A DNA stretch of 64,000 nt from NCBI GenBank assembly GCA_030681645.1, contig JAUXRX010000018.1:434001-498000 (forward strand). The letters are read 5' to 3'. A model generated the notes under the pieces. It worked only from the letters and a program-made list of their open reading frames with translations, was not told the origin of the DNA and made no database searches. The DNA is from Archangium sp. (GTDB taxonomy: Bacteria > Myxococcota > Myxococcia > Myxococcales > Myxococcaceae). Position numbers and translations under genes: made by a program. Positions 44,819-53,312 of the stretch are shown piece by piece. The stretch's first letter is position 1, and the number at the start of each line of letters is the position of its first letter.

Positions 44819-45651
44819 GACAGCTCTTCCGGGTGGCGTTCGATCTCCTGCTCGAGGCTGCGCGGAGAAAGTGGTTCCTCGCGCTCTTCGGGGCGATCAC
44901 CCTGGTGCTGCTGTTGCTGGGCTTCTCGTTGCAGCTCGACGTGGTCGACGGGGCCATCGCCGGCTCGAAGCTCTTCGGCAACCTGTTCTTCGACGACATC
45001 GTCTCGGCGAACCAGGTGATGGCGGGGCTGTACAAGGCCACCGCGTACGCGAGCTTCTACGGCGGCGCCTTCTTCCTGGCGATCGCCTGCAGTGACTTCG
45101 CCCCCGAGCTGCTCGCCCCCGGCCGCATCGAGCACCTGCTCTCGCTGCCCGTCTCGCGTTGGCAGCTGCTCTTCGGCACCTACCTGGGCGTGGTGACGCT
45201 CGCCGCGCTGGGCGTGCTCTACGGCGCGGGCGGGCTGACCCTGCTGCTGGGCGTGAAGACCGGCGTGTGGAACGTGAGGCTGCTCATGGGCAGCGGGGTG
45301 GGGTGGGTGGGGTTCTGCGCGCTCTACGCGGTGATGCTCACCAGCAACTTCTTCGTGCGCAGCGCCGCGCTCTCGGGCGCGCTGGGCGTCGCCACCTTGA
45401 TCCTCGGCGTGGTGGCGAGCTTTCGCGAGTCCATCGCCGTGGCGATGAACGCGGGCTTCGGCCGCGAGCTCTTCTCGTGGGCGATGTTGCCCATTCCCCG
45501 CCTCGGCACGCTCGCCACGGTGTCGGCGCGGCTGGCCGCTTCCGAGCCGCTCGAGGGCGAGCTGGTGAGCCGGTTGCTGGTGGGCTGCTTCATCTTCAGC
45601 GCTGCGCTGCTTTCGGTGGCGGCGTGGCGGTTCGAGCGGAAGGACTTCTAA
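44815..45651 (+). CDS. ABC-2 type permease (278 aa)
   Basis: The start is a TTG that overlaps the ATPase stop by 4 bp. The protein has about six membrane helices: the first at ~18-38 (WFLALFGAITLVLLLLGFSL), then AFFLAIACSDF, a loop with the typical LLSLPVSRWQLLFGTYLG motif, and several helices to the end. It is the membrane half of the exporter formed with the adjacent ATPase. The next gene starts 3 bp after its stop and is probably in the same operon. Confidence 0.88.
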
Positions 45652-45654
45652 AGC

Positions 45655-46776
45655 ATGGCTCAACGAAGACGCGCTCCCTGGCTGTGGTTGATCGTCGCGG
45701 CGCTGCTGCTGGCCGGAGGCGCGTGGCTGATGCGCGGCGCCGAGCCGCCCAGCCGTCCACCGCCGCCCCCCGTGCGGCTGCCTACCCGCATGAACGGCAG
45801 CGAGCACCTGCGCGCCGACAACCGCCGCACCTGGGTGCCCTTGCCCTCCCTCGATGCAGGCGTGGCGGTGAGCGCGCCCCCGCCGGCCCGGGATCCGGTG
45901 CTGGCCCTGATGCCGGCAGAGGTGAAGCGCGCCGCGGTGGTCGCCGAGTTCAACGCGATCGTGAACTCCGAGCTGGGCGGGCTGATGACCGACTGCCTCT
46001 TCGGTGATGACTCCAGCTTCCTGGGCGAGCTGCGCGATGCCGGCATGGATCCGGTCACGAAGATCGATCGGGTGGCGATGGTCGACGACTCGGTGGTGGT
46101 GACGGGCGACTTCAAGAACGCGCAGTGGCGGAAGTTCCTCCCCGAGGACGCGGTGGCGAAGGGCTACGGCCGCCAGGGCGAGCTGATCGAGGTGAAGCGC
46201 GAAGATGGGGGCATCGACACCTTCGCGGTCTGGGGCGGGCAGATGTTCGTGGCGGGCGGAGACGAGGCCTCGCAGCGCGCCATCCTCGATCGCCTCGAGG
46301 GCAATGGCCCGCCCGCGAAGCCGGTGCTCGACGAGTCGATGGCCTACGGCGAGGTCTACGGGGTGGTGGCCGCGGGCGCGCTGGCCGATCTGATCGGCAA
46401 GCAGGACGCGCGGCTGGGCGAGACCATTCGGCAGTCGGCGAAGTCGGTGCAGCTCCACATGGACGTCTCGCACGACGTGGGGTTGGTGGCCGACGTGCAG
46501 TCGGAAGATCCCCAGAAGACCGAGGAGCTGCGCCGCTCGCTCGGCAGCGCCCTCTCGCTCGCGCGCATGCAGGCCCAGGCGCAGGGCAAGACCGGGCAGG
46601 CCGACCTCCTCGATCTCGCCCACGTGCGCAGCGCGGGCGGGGGCACCGACTTCCGGCTCGAGGCGGGGCTGCCGTACGAGTACATGGAGAAGGCGTTGCG
46701 CCAATGCGTGGCGGATCGCAAGGAGCGCGCGGCAGGGAAGCGGCGCACGGAGCCCCCCGCGCCCGCCCCGCAGTGA
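45655..46776 (+). CDS. Single-pass membrane-anchored protein, function unknown (373 aa)
   Basis: A short basic start (MAQRRRAP) leads to one membrane helix (WLWLIVAALLLAGGAWLM), a Pro-rich stretch with PPSRPPPPP, and then a soluble domain of about 300 residues without a family I can name. The topology suggests that the bulk of the protein is periplasmic. It follows the ABC permease gene by 3 bp, so a link with that exporter is likely. Its stop lies one base from the stop of the convergent kinase gene, leaving no room for a terminator. Confidence 0.75.
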   Translation: MAQRRRAPWLWLIVAALLLAGGAWLMRGAEPPSRPPPPPVRLPTRMNGSEHLRADNRRTWVPLPSLDAGVAVSAPPPARDPVLALMPAEVKRAAVVAEFNAIVNSELGGLMTDCLFGDDSSFLGELRDAGMDPVTKIDRVAMVDDSVVVTGDFKNAQWRKFLPEDAVAKGYGRQGELIEVKREDGGIDTFAVWGGQMFVAGGDEASQRAILDRLEGNGPPAKPVLDESMAYGEVYGVVAAGALADLIGKQDARLGETIRQSAKSVQLHMDVSHDVGLVADVQSEDPQKTEELRRSLGSALSLARMQAQAQGKTGQADLLDLAHVRSAGGGTDFRLEAGLPYEYMEKALRQCVADRKERAAGKRRTEPPAPAPQ

Positions 46777-46777
46777 G

Positions 46778-48370
46778 TCAGCGCTTCACCACGATTCCCG
46801 CCTGGTGCAGCGTCGCGAGGATCTCCGCCAGCACGAAGGGCTTCGAGAGGAACCCCGCCGGCGGGTGACCGCGGAAGCGCTCCACCACGTCGGCTGCTGC
46901 CCAGCCCGAGCTCAAGACGACCTTCACCGAGGGGTCGATCTTCTGCAGCGCGAGGAACGCGGTGTGGCCGTCCATGCGCGGCATGGTCAGGTCCATCAAC
47001 ACCCACCGCAGCGTGGCGCGCTCGGCCTTGAAGACCTCGATGGCCTCGTCTCCGTCGGCCGCCTCCACCACCGAGAAGCCGAGCGCCTCGAGCAGGTTCC
47101 GGGTGCTCCGCCGCACCATCGGCTCGTCCTCCACCAGGAGCACCCGGCCCCCTTCGGTCTCCAGCGCCGTCGCAGGCCGAGGGTCCGGAGGCAGAAGCGG
47201 CTCGGCTGATGCGGGCAGGTACACGGTGAAGGTGGTGCCCCGCCCGGGCTCGCTGTCGAGCAGCACGCCGCCCTTGTGTGCCCTGACGATGCCCATCAGC
47301 GCTGACAGCCCCAGCCCGCGGCCTGACTTCTTGGTGCTGAAGAACGGGTCGAAGATCTGCGCCTGCACCTCGCGGCTCATGCCTGAGCCCGTGTCCGTCA
47401 CCCGCAGCAGCGCGTGCAGCCCGGGGCGGACGCTCTGCCCTTCGAAGTCGCGAATGATCTGCGCCTCGCTCAACGTCACCGACCCGGTGTGGAGGGTCAC
47501 GGTGCCCAGGCCGTCTGCGAGGGGCGCGCTCGCCGGGTTGCGCGGGAGGATCGACTCCGCGGCGTTGATCACCAGGTTCATGATCACCTGGCCGAGCTGC
47601 GCCGCGTCGGCGCGCACCGGCGGCACCTCGCCCTGCGCCTCGTAGACGAGCTTCACGCCCTTGGGCACCGACGCGGAGAGCAGGTCGGCCATCTCGCGCA
47701 CCTCGCGCGCGAGATCGACCGGCTTGATGGTGAGGCTGCCCTGGCCGCTGTACGCGAGCATCTGCCGGGTGAGGTGTGCCGCCTTGTCCACCGCGGCTTC
47801 CATGTGCTTGAGGTAGTCGAGCGCGGGGTTCCCCGGGGGCACCTCGAGCCGCGCGAGCGAGAGGTTTCCCAGGATCGCCGCGAGCAGGTTGTTGAAGTCG
47901 TGCGCGATGCCACCAGCGAGCAGGCCCAGTGACTCGAGCTTCTGTGTCTTGCGCTGCGCCTCTTCGGCGCGCTTGCGCTCGGTGATGTCGCGCCACACCA
48001 CCATCAGCATCGGCGCTTCGCCCTTGGTCACCGGCGTCAGCACCACCTCGACCGGAAAGTCGGGGCGGTGCGGGCTGCAGTGGGTCCACTCGAAGCGGTG
48101 CGTTCCCACCGCCACCGCCGCGGCGATCATCTTGTTCGCCTTGGTGAAGGAATCCTGGCCGTCCGGCTGGGTGGCGGGTGAGAGCGCCGACGGGTGCAGC
48201 GAGGCGAGCTCTTCGCGCGTGCACCGCAGCATCTCGAGCGTGGCGTCGTTGTACTGGACGAACTGGTTGGTGGCGGTGTCGAGCAGAAGAATCGCGTCCG
48301 AGCTGCGCTCGAAGAACAGCCGGAACCTCGCGTCATCGTCGTGGCGAGGCGCTGCTGCCGTGTCCCCCAT
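46778..48370 (-). CDS. PAS-domain hybrid histidine kinase with C-terminal receiver (530 aa)
   Basis: A PAS domain (about 15-135, RFRLFFERSSDAILLLDTAT) precedes the kinase core: H-box GGIAHDFNN with His157, N-box NLVINAAES, G1 DTGSGM and G2 GRGLGLSA. The C-terminal receiver starts at VLLVEDEP (about 411) and has the phosphoacceptor Asp460 in VLMDLTMP and the conserved Lys in LSKPF. There is no membrane segment, so it senses an internal signal. The NtrB-like H-box and fused receiver are common in myxobacteria. No separate response regulator is encoded nearby, so the output is unknown. Confidence 0.93.
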   Translation of the reverse strand: MGDTAAAPRHDDDARFRLFFERSSDAILLLDTATNQFVQYNDATLEMLRCTREELASLHPSALSPATQPDGQDSFTKANKMIAAAVAVGTHRFEWTHCSPHRPDFPVEVVLTPVTKGEAPMLMVVWRDITERKRAEEAQRKTQKLESLGLLAGGIAHDFNNLLAAILGNLSLARLEVPPGNPALDYLKHMEAAVDKAAHLTRQMLAYSGQGSLTIKPVDLAREVREMADLLSASVPKGVKLVYEAQGEVPPVRADAAQLGQVIMNLVINAAESILPRNPASAPLADGLGTVTLHTGSVTLSEAQIIRDFEGQSVRPGLHALLRVTDTGSGMSREVQAQIFDPFFSTKKSGRGLGLSALMGIVRAHKGGVLLDSEPGRGTTFTVYLPASAEPLLPPDPRPATALETEGGRVLLVEDEPMVRRSTRNLLEALGFSVVEAADGDEAIEVFKAERATLRWVLMDLTMPRMDGHTAFLALQKIDPSVKVVLSSGWAAADVVERFRGHPPAGFLSKPFVLAEILATLHQAGIVVKR

Positions 48371-48439
48371 GTCGGACGGGGTCAGAACCTAGCGCAGGTT
48401 CCTGCGCAGCCGGGAGCAGGGCACCGTCACTTGCGGTGG

Positions 48440-49387
48440 GTGCGCTTCGTGCTTTCAATCGCCAGCATCGTGCGACTGCTCGCGACCCTCGTGATGCTCA
48501 GCGCTTCCCTCGGCCAGGCCCAGGTGGAGACTGACCTCACGCCGCCGCCGGTGATGGCGGTGCCAGCGGAACCGCCGGCAGACCAGCCCGAGGCGCCCAG
48601 CTTCCTGCAGCGCTGCTTCGCGGTGCCGGGCCAGGTGTGGATCCCCACGGTGGGTGGCCGGTATTACGCGGTGAACCCGGCGACGAGCAGCGCGCCGCTC
48701 TCGAGCTTTCACACCGCGCAGCCGGTGGGAAGCCCAGGCTCCGGGCCGAGCGCACCTTCAGGCGGCTCGAGCGGAGGGGGCGGCAGCATCGACGGCAAGG
48801 CGCTGCTGGTGCTCGCGGTGGTGATCGTCGCGGCGCTGCCGGTGATCGTCTACGCGGTCGACAGCGACGCGCCGGCGGTGGTCGAGCAGCGCTTTCACTG
48901 CCCCAGCTTCGGCTTCGACGCGGTGGGCGGGGTGGACCTGGGCGACAGCGTGGGCCCGGCGGGCTCAGGCTCGGGCCGCTTCACCTTCGGCATCGGCTAC
49001 TTCGGCAGCGACTTCCAGTTCGACCTTTCGGCGGGGTCGATCAACGCGTGGTCGGGGCACCTGCTGCTGCGCATCTTGCCGAAGAGCCACCTCGAGCCCA
49101 ACCTGGCCTTCGGGTTCCGCACCATGTCGCTGGGCGGGCGCACGCGGAGCGGGCTCGAGGTGGGCGTGCCGCACCGCTACGTGCTGTGGCGTGAGGGGCT
49201 GCGGCAGTTCAGCATCGAGCTGCGGCCGACGTTCATGTTCGGGCTGGGCTCGTTCGACGTGGGGCTCGAGGCGGCGCTGCTGATTCCCCTCGTCGAGCCG
49301 ATCCACCTGCGGGCGGGTGGGAAGGTGCAGTCGTTCGGCAACGAGGTGATCGGCGGCTTCAACGCGGGGCTGTCGTTCAGCCTCTGA
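48440..49387 (+). CDS. Exported beta-barrel-like protein with a central membrane helix (315 aa)
   Basis: The GTG at 48440 starts a signal-like N-terminus (VLSIASIVRLLATLVMLSASLGQA, cut before QVETD). A Pro-rich segment and a Gly/Ser linker (PSGGSSGGGGS) follow, then one clear helix (ALLVLAVVIVAALPVIVYAV). The C-terminal ~190 residues have alternating polar/apolar strands and end FNAGLSFSL, as outer-membrane barrels do. The combination of linker, helix and barrel is unusual. No known family was recognised. It is divergent from the kinase gene (69 bp between starts). Confidence 0.65.
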   Translation: MRFVLSIASIVRLLATLVMLSASLGQAQVETDLTPPPVMAVPAEPPADQPEAPSFLQRCFAVPGQVWIPTVGGRYYAVNPATSSAPLSSFHTAQPVGSPGSGPSAPSGGSSGGGGSIDGKALLVLAVVIVAALPVIVYAVDSDAPAVVEQRFHCPSFGFDAVGGVDLGDSVGPAGSGSGRFTFGIGYFGSDFQFDLSAGSINAWSGHLLLRILPKSHLEPNLAFGFRTMSLGGRTRSGLEVGVPHRYVLWREGLRQFSIELRPTFMFGLGSFDVGLEAALLIPLVEPIHLRAGGKVQSFGNEVIGGFNAGLSFSL

Positions 49388-49399
49388 AGGCGGAAAGAG

Positions 49400-50239
49400 C
49401 TAGTTCTTCACCGCGAGCGTCTCGTCTACCGGCACCCACACCAGCTCGCAGTCATCGAAGCGGGTCCCACACGCACGATCGAGATCAGCCCTCGTGTCGC
49501 AACCCGGCTTGTCGTCCGCGCACGTCTCCGGAAGATACGCCCACACGATCTGCAGCACGTTCTTCCGCTCCTCGGGCAGCGCGGCGAGGAAGTCGTCCTG
49601 GTGGGTCCTGAACAGCTCTGAGAGCTTCACCTTCTTCCCGTCGATGGCGAAGTGATCGCGCCGCTGCACGAAGCGCCTCGTCGCGTCGTCGAGCTGCAGG
49701 TTGAGCGACTCGGGATCGAACGGAGCGCCATCGAGCACGCCGCGCCCCTTCGCGCCGGTGAAGATCGACAGGAACACCCGCGCGTCACCGGACTGGCTGA
49801 GCGCGCGCCGGTAGATCGACAGCCGCGTCATCCGCCGGCCCCCGATCGGCGCGGCGTCGAACGCGTGCCGCCAGGCCGAGGTGGTGGTGCTGCGCGTGTC
49901 GAGCAGCTCGAGCAGCGCGAGCGCATGGTACGCGTTGAGCCAGAACGCGAGCCGGGCCTCGACGGTGGGGAACGCCTCGGGCGTGAGGTCGGGCGACCTG
50001 GCCGAGAGCGAGGCGACGAAGGTCTCGAGCGCGCCGTGCCGTTTCTTGAGCTCGGTGAGATCCACCACGCCCCGGCTGTCCACCGCGCGCAGCGCGTCGA
50101 CGAGATCGGTGATCTGCTGCGCCGGCGCATCGGCCGGCACGCGGGCAGGGATCTGCCCGTTGAGGTGCAGCACCAGCCCGGCGACCCCCACCATGCCCGC
50201 GGCCATCAGGTAGACGACTTTGCGAAAGAAAGAGCGCAC
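49400..50239 (-). CDS. DUF547 family exported protein (279 aa)
   Basis: I choose the GTG at 50239, which follows AAAGG with 7 bases between, over the GTG at 50281, because it gives a compact signal anchor (MRSFFRKVVYLMAAGMVGVAGLVLHL). The DUF547 hallmarks follow: AFWLNAYHALALLELLD, the region near GGRRMTRLSIYRR, and the family-typical DARVFLSIFTGAKG with paired small residues. The function of DUF547 is unknown; some members are linked to cell-envelope processes. It ends 12 bp before the convergent barrel gene's stop. A terminator-like hairpin separates it from the comEA-like gene upstream. Confidence 0.8.
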   Translation of the reverse strand: MRSFFRKVVYLMAAGMVGVAGLVLHLNGQIPARVPADAPAQQITDLVDALRAVDSRGVVDLTELKKRHGALETFVASLSARSPDLTPEAFPTVEARLAFWLNAYHALALLELLDTRSTTTSAWRHAFDAAPIGGRRMTRLSIYRRALSQSGDARVFLSIFTGAKGRGVLDGAPFDPESLNLQLDDATRRFVQRRDHFAIDGKKVKLSELFRTHQDDFLAALPEERKNVLQIVWAYLPETCADDKPGCDTRADLDRACGTRFDDCELVWVPVDETLAVKN

Positions 50240-50268
50240 GGGCTGGCCTTTGAATTTCGCATGAAACC

Positions 50269-50302
50269 CACGCCGGGCCACCCGCGAAGGCAGCCCGGCG
50301 TG
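50269..50302 (-). terminator. Hairpin terminator after the ComEA-like gene
   Basis: A perfect 10-bp stem (CACGCCGGGC / GCCCGGCGTG) with a 14-base loop begins 12 bp after the minus-strand stop, followed by GGTTTC. The T-run is short, so termination may be partial. Confidence 0.55.
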
Positions 50303-50314
50303 TTCACCCCCTTC

Positions 50315-50704
50315 TCAGCGGCCTGGCGGGCGACGACCCTGCGCAGCGGGCGCAGGCTCGGGCTTCGCGTCGGCAGCCACCTTCTTCACCGCCACCGTCG
50401 TCGGACCGGACGTGGTGAGGAAGGCCTTGAGCTTCTCGAGCTTCTTCGCCCCGAAGCCCTTCACCTTCTTCAGATCGTCGACCTTCGCGAACGGCGTCTT
50501 GCTGCGGTGCTCGATGATGCGCTTCGCGGCCTTCTCCCCGATGCCGGGCAGCAGATCGAGCTGCTGCGCCGACGCGGTGTTCAGGTTGACCACCCCGCTC
50601 AGCTGCTTCTTCATCACCGGCTTGCCGGCCAGCGCCGACCCCGCGCTCAGCGCGAGAACCACCACCGCCACCCACCCCATCGCCTTCGTTCCCGTGTGCT
50701 TCAT
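50315..50704 (-). CDS. ComEA-like helix-hairpin-helix protein, exported (129 aa)
   Basis: ATG 50704 follows GGGAGGAC and gives a good signal peptide (WVAVVVLALSAGSALAGK). The body is the ComEA-type helix-hairpin-helix DNA-binding unit: VVNLNTASAQQLDLLPGIGE, KAAKRIIEHR, F-A-K-VDDLKKVKGFGAKKLEKLK. ComEA proteins bind DNA in the periplasm during natural transformation. The tail is Ala/Lys/Pro-rich. It starts one base after the stop of the small upstream gene, so the two are an operon. No other competence gene is in the window. Confidence 0.88.
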   Translation of the reverse strand: MKHTGTKAMGWVAVVVLALSAGSALAGKPVMKKQLSGVVNLNTASAQQLDLLPGIGEKAAKRIIEHRSKTPFAKVDDLKKVKGFGAKKLEKLKAFLTTSGPTTVAVKKVAADAKPEPAPAAQGRRPPGR

Positions 50705-50705
50705 T

Positions 50706-50987
50706 TCAGTGTCCTCCCATCGAATCGGCCAAAGCGGCCTCCTGCGTCGACGAACCATTCGCCGATGCAGCCCTGCTGTTGCTGCTCTCTGCCCGCTTGT
50801 CCTCCAGCGGCTCCCGCACGTGCAGCTTCCCGTCCAGCGGGAGCACGTCGAGGTACACGTTGAGGCTGCCGTCGCGGTTCACCCACGCCGTGCCAGCCTT
50901 CACCCACAGCGTCCGCTTCTCTTCGTTCGGCTTCTCAGGCGTCTCCTTGATGGAGAACACCTGCAGCCGCTTTCCCGGAATCAACAC
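50706..50987 (-). CDS. Small conserved-looking protein (93 aa), operon with comEA-like gene
   Basis: The GTG at 50987 follows a strong AGGAGG with 5 bases between; the longer open frame upstream runs through a mobile palindrome and is not coding. The sequence (VFSIKETPEKPNEEKRTLWV, TAWVNRDGSLNVYLDVLPLD, KLHVRE) is a compact beta-rich domain that I recall as a common small protein in myxobacteria with a 'trp-val-lys-x-gly-x-ala' core, but I cannot assign a function. The C-terminus is low-complexity (Ser/Ala/Asn). It precedes the comEA-like gene by one base. Confidence 0.7.
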   Translation of the reverse strand: MLIPGKRLQVFSIKETPEKPNEEKRTLWVKAGTAWVNRDGSLNVYLDVLPLDGKLHVREPLEDKRAESSNSRAASANGSSTQEAALADSMGGH

Positions 50988-51152
50988 CCCTGCCTCCTGT
51001 TCGCGCCGGCCCGATGCCGGCGTGCAGGCGCGTAGAGCAGCGGGTGTGCCAGCGGCTCGCCGCGAGGGATCAGCCGGTTGGCCTGCGCCAGGGGACGGAG
51101 AAACGCGATGGGGCGTGGACGCTCCGGTCGCGTTCTCGGCCGCCGGGAAAAG

Positions 51153-51239
51153 GAAAAGGGGACAGGCTACTTTTCCGGCCGTCGCACGAAACGCAGGAGG
51201 CTCAACCCTCCAACGGGAAAAGTAGCCTGTCCCCTTTTT
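51153..51239. mobile_element. 87-bp palindromic element with 24-bp inverted arms
   Basis: The left arm 51153-51176 and the right arm 51216-51239 pair at 23 of 24 positions; the core of the arm is GGGGACAGGCTACTTTTCC, and 39 unrelated bases lie between. The arm sequence matches a dispersed palindrome that I associate, from memory, with REP-type elements moved by Y1 (RAYT) transposases. No transposase is present, so it would be a non-autonomous copy. It sits just after tonB, where it may also act as a terminator (T-rich arm ends on both strands). Confidence 0.7.
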
Positions 51240-51267
51240 CAATCCCGGAGGACCGGCTGCGCGGCGC

Positions 51268-52035
51268 TCAGTCCAGCAAGAACTGGTACGTGAAGACGAT
51301 CGAGTAACCGACGGGCTCGCCCCCCTTGGTGGCGGGCTTGAATCGGAACTTCCTGATCGCCTCGCGTGCCACCTCGTTGAGCCCGTAGCCAGGCCCCGAG
51401 ATGACCGCGACCTCCGTCACCCGGCCTTCCGGGTCGATGGTCACCTTGAGCCGCACCGGCCCCTCGATGTCGTTCTTCCTGGCCTCGGCCGTGTACTCAA
51501 TCTTCGGCTGGCTGATCACCACCGGCTCGGTGTCCGCCCCACCGGGAGGCGCGTACTTCGGCGCCTGGTAGGCCTTCACGTCGGCCGCGTCGACGATCTT
51601 GTCCGAGGTCTTGCCGTAGGTGGTGTTGCCCACCTGCACCGCGAAGCCGCCCGTGGTGGTGGTCGACGACATCGAGATGCCCACCACGATCGGCACCACC
51701 TTCGGCGCCTCGGGAGGCGGCTCGTCGTTGGGCGGGGGCGGCTCGTCCTTCGGAGGCACCACCTCGGCCAGCTTCACCACCGGCTTCACCTTGATCTTCT
51801 CCACCGGCTTGGGCGGCTCGGGCGGCGGCTCTTCTTTCGGAGGGGGCGGCGGAGGCGGAGGTTCGTAGAACTCCATCTCGACGCTCCTCGACTTGTCGAC
51901 GCGCGCCATCGCCTCGGGCAGCAGCACCATCGTGACCACGTGCCCGGTGATCGACAACACCAGCGTCCCGGCCAGGAACCAGAGGCTCTTGTCGTCGTCT
52001 GTTCCAAACTGCCCGCTGGCGCTCATCGTCGTCAC
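51268..52035 (-). CDS. tonB: TonB energy transducer (255 aa)
   Basis: One membrane helix (about residues 18-40, LWFLAGTLVLSITGHVVTMV) anchors it in the inner membrane. A long Pro-rich spacer follows (runs such as PPPPPPPPKEEPPPEPPKP), and the last ~90 residues are the TonB C-terminal domain with EGPVRLKVTIDPEGRVTEV and EVAREAIRKFRFKPATKGG. It passes proton-motive-force energy from ExbB-ExbD to outer-membrane receptors. ATG 52035 or the ATG three codons on (52026) may be the start. It is the last gene of exbB-exbD-tonB, 46 bp after exbD. Confidence 0.92.
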   Translation of the reverse strand: MTTMSASGQFGTDDDKSLWFLAGTLVLSITGHVVTMVLLPEAMARVDKSRSVEMEFYEPPPPPPPPKEEPPPEPPKPVEKIKVKPVVKLAEVVPPKDEPPPPNDEPPPEAPKVVPIVVGISMSSTTTTGGFAVQVGNTTYGKTSDKIVDAADVKAYQAPKYAPPGGADTEPVVISQPKIEYTAEARKNDIEGPVRLKVTIDPEGRVTEVAVISGPGYGLNEVAREAIRKFRFKPATKGGEPVGYSIVFTYQFLLD

Positions 52036-52081
52036 GGCACCGGCTTCGACACCCGAAGGCCTCGAAGCGGTTCCTTCCTCG

Positions 52082-52513
52082 TCAAGGCGAAGCCGTCTTG
52101 GGCTTCGCTTCCTTCTGAATGTTGAGCGCGAACTTCGCGATACCGGCTTCTTTGACCAGGTCGATGAGCCCCATCACCTTGCCGTAGTTGAGCGACTGGT
52201 CGGCGCTGATGATGGCCCGCACCTCTTTGTCCTTCACCACCGCTTCCTTCATCTTGCTCATCAACGCGTCGGGCGCGACCTCGATGCCGTCGAAGAAGAC
52301 CTTGGCGTCCTTGTCCATGGTCAGCATCACCGGGCCCTGCACCGTCTTGTCCTGCGTGTTCGCCGCGCGGGGCAGGTCGACCTCGACCGTCTCGCGCACG
52401 ATCATGTTGGCTGTCACCATGAAGATGATCAGCAGCACGAGCACGATGTCGACCAGCGGGGTGACGTTGATGCCGGTGATCTCGTCGTCGCCTTCGGGTG
52501 CGCCTCCAGCCAT
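52082..52513 (-). CDS. exbD: ExbD/TolR-type proton channel subunit (143 aa)
   Basis: The single N-terminal membrane helix carries the conserved proton-path Asp: GINVTPLVDIVLVLLIIFMV. A periplasmic domain follows, with KEAVVKDKEVRAIISADQSL, NYGKVMGLIDLVKEAGI and a short tail. Length is normal. It forms the proton channel with ExbB, whose stop lies 3 bp before this start. Confidence 0.93.
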   Translation of the reverse strand: MAGGAPEGDDEITGINVTPLVDIVLVLLIIFMVTANMIVRETVEVDLPRAANTQDKTVQGPVMLTMDKDAKVFFDGIEVAPDALMSKMKEAVVKDKEVRAIISADQSLNYGKVMGLIDLVKEAGIAKFALNIQKEAKPKTASP

Positions 52514-52516
52514 CTG

Positions 52517-53188
52517 TTATTTCCCCGTCGAACGGAGGTGACCCACCAGCGCATGTCCGAGCGCGGTGGCGCGCCAGGCGGTGTTCTTCACCGAGCGCTG
52601 CAGGACGTTGTACCCAACCACCGCGGGGATGGCGACTGCCAGACCGACCGCGGTGGCCACCAGGGCCTCGGAAATACCCGTCATCACGGTCTCGGCCCCA
52701 CCCTTGTTACCGGCCATGCCCAGGTCCTTGAAGGCCTTGATGATGCCGAGCACGGTGCCGAACAGCCCGATGAACGGGGTGCTGCTGCCCAGGGTGCCGA
52801 GGAACGAGAGAAAGCGCTCATAGCGGGGGCGCTCGCGGGCCATCGTGGCGTTGATGATCTGCTCCACCGAGTCGGGGCCCTTGTCGACCCAGCCCAGGCC
52901 CTCGCGCAGCACCGAGGCTTCCATGCCCTGGTGCTTGGCGATCTCCGCCTTCACGCCCTCGAGATCGCCCTTGGCCAGCTTGAGCACCACGTCGCCGCTG
53001 TTCGGGAGGCGGTGCATCGCGAAGTAGACCGACCGCTCCAGCATCACCGCGATGGAGATGATCGACAGCCCGGCCAGCAGCCAGAGCACCCACTCGGCGT
53101 TGCCCGTCAGCACCCCCAGGAGTCGAATGGTGAGCCAACCCTGGTGCTGCTCGTTCGCTGCCTGCGCCAACATGAAAAACGGAGTCAT
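52517..53188 (-). CDS. exbB: ExbB/TolQ/MotA-type proton channel subunit (223 aa)
   Basis: The ATG at 53188 (MTPFFMLAQ) is chosen over the longer frame, which adds an unrelated stretch. Helix 1 is near residues 20-50 (VLWLLAGLSIISIAVMLERS); helices 2 and 3 are in FLSFLGTLGSSTPFIGLFGT and ISEALVATAVGLAVAIPAVV, with the family's Gly/Thr-rich channel-lining pattern. It makes the inner-membrane channel with ExbD and powers TonB. It is the first gene of the operon. A 124-bp gap to the PH-domain gene upstream must hold the promoter. Confidence 0.93.
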   Translation of the reverse strand: MTPFFMLAQAANEQHQGWLTIRLLGVLTGNAEWVLWLLAGLSIISIAVMLERSVYFAMHRLPNSGDVVLKLAKGDLEGVKAEIAKHQGMEASVLREGLGWVDKGPDSVEQIINATMARERPRYERFLSFLGTLGSSTPFIGLFGTVLGIIKAFKDLGMAGNKGGAETVMTGISEALVATAVGLAVAIPAVVGYNVLQRSVKNTAWRATALGHALVGHLRSTGK

Positions 53189-53312
53189 GGAACCTGAAGG
53201 TAGAAGGGCCTGAAACGACGGGGTGATCTCTAGCGCGGGGTGCCGAATGTCAACCAATTCGGCCGCCTTTCCGGTGGGGTTGCGCCCTCAACGCAGGGGG
53301 CCCCCATCGATT

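Noticed and set aside
50988..51242. N-terminal extension of the small gene at 50706 (178-codon frame)
   Set aside because: The extra codons run through the palindromic mobile element and have no conserved-looking sequence, while a GTG with a strong AGGAGG lies at 50987.
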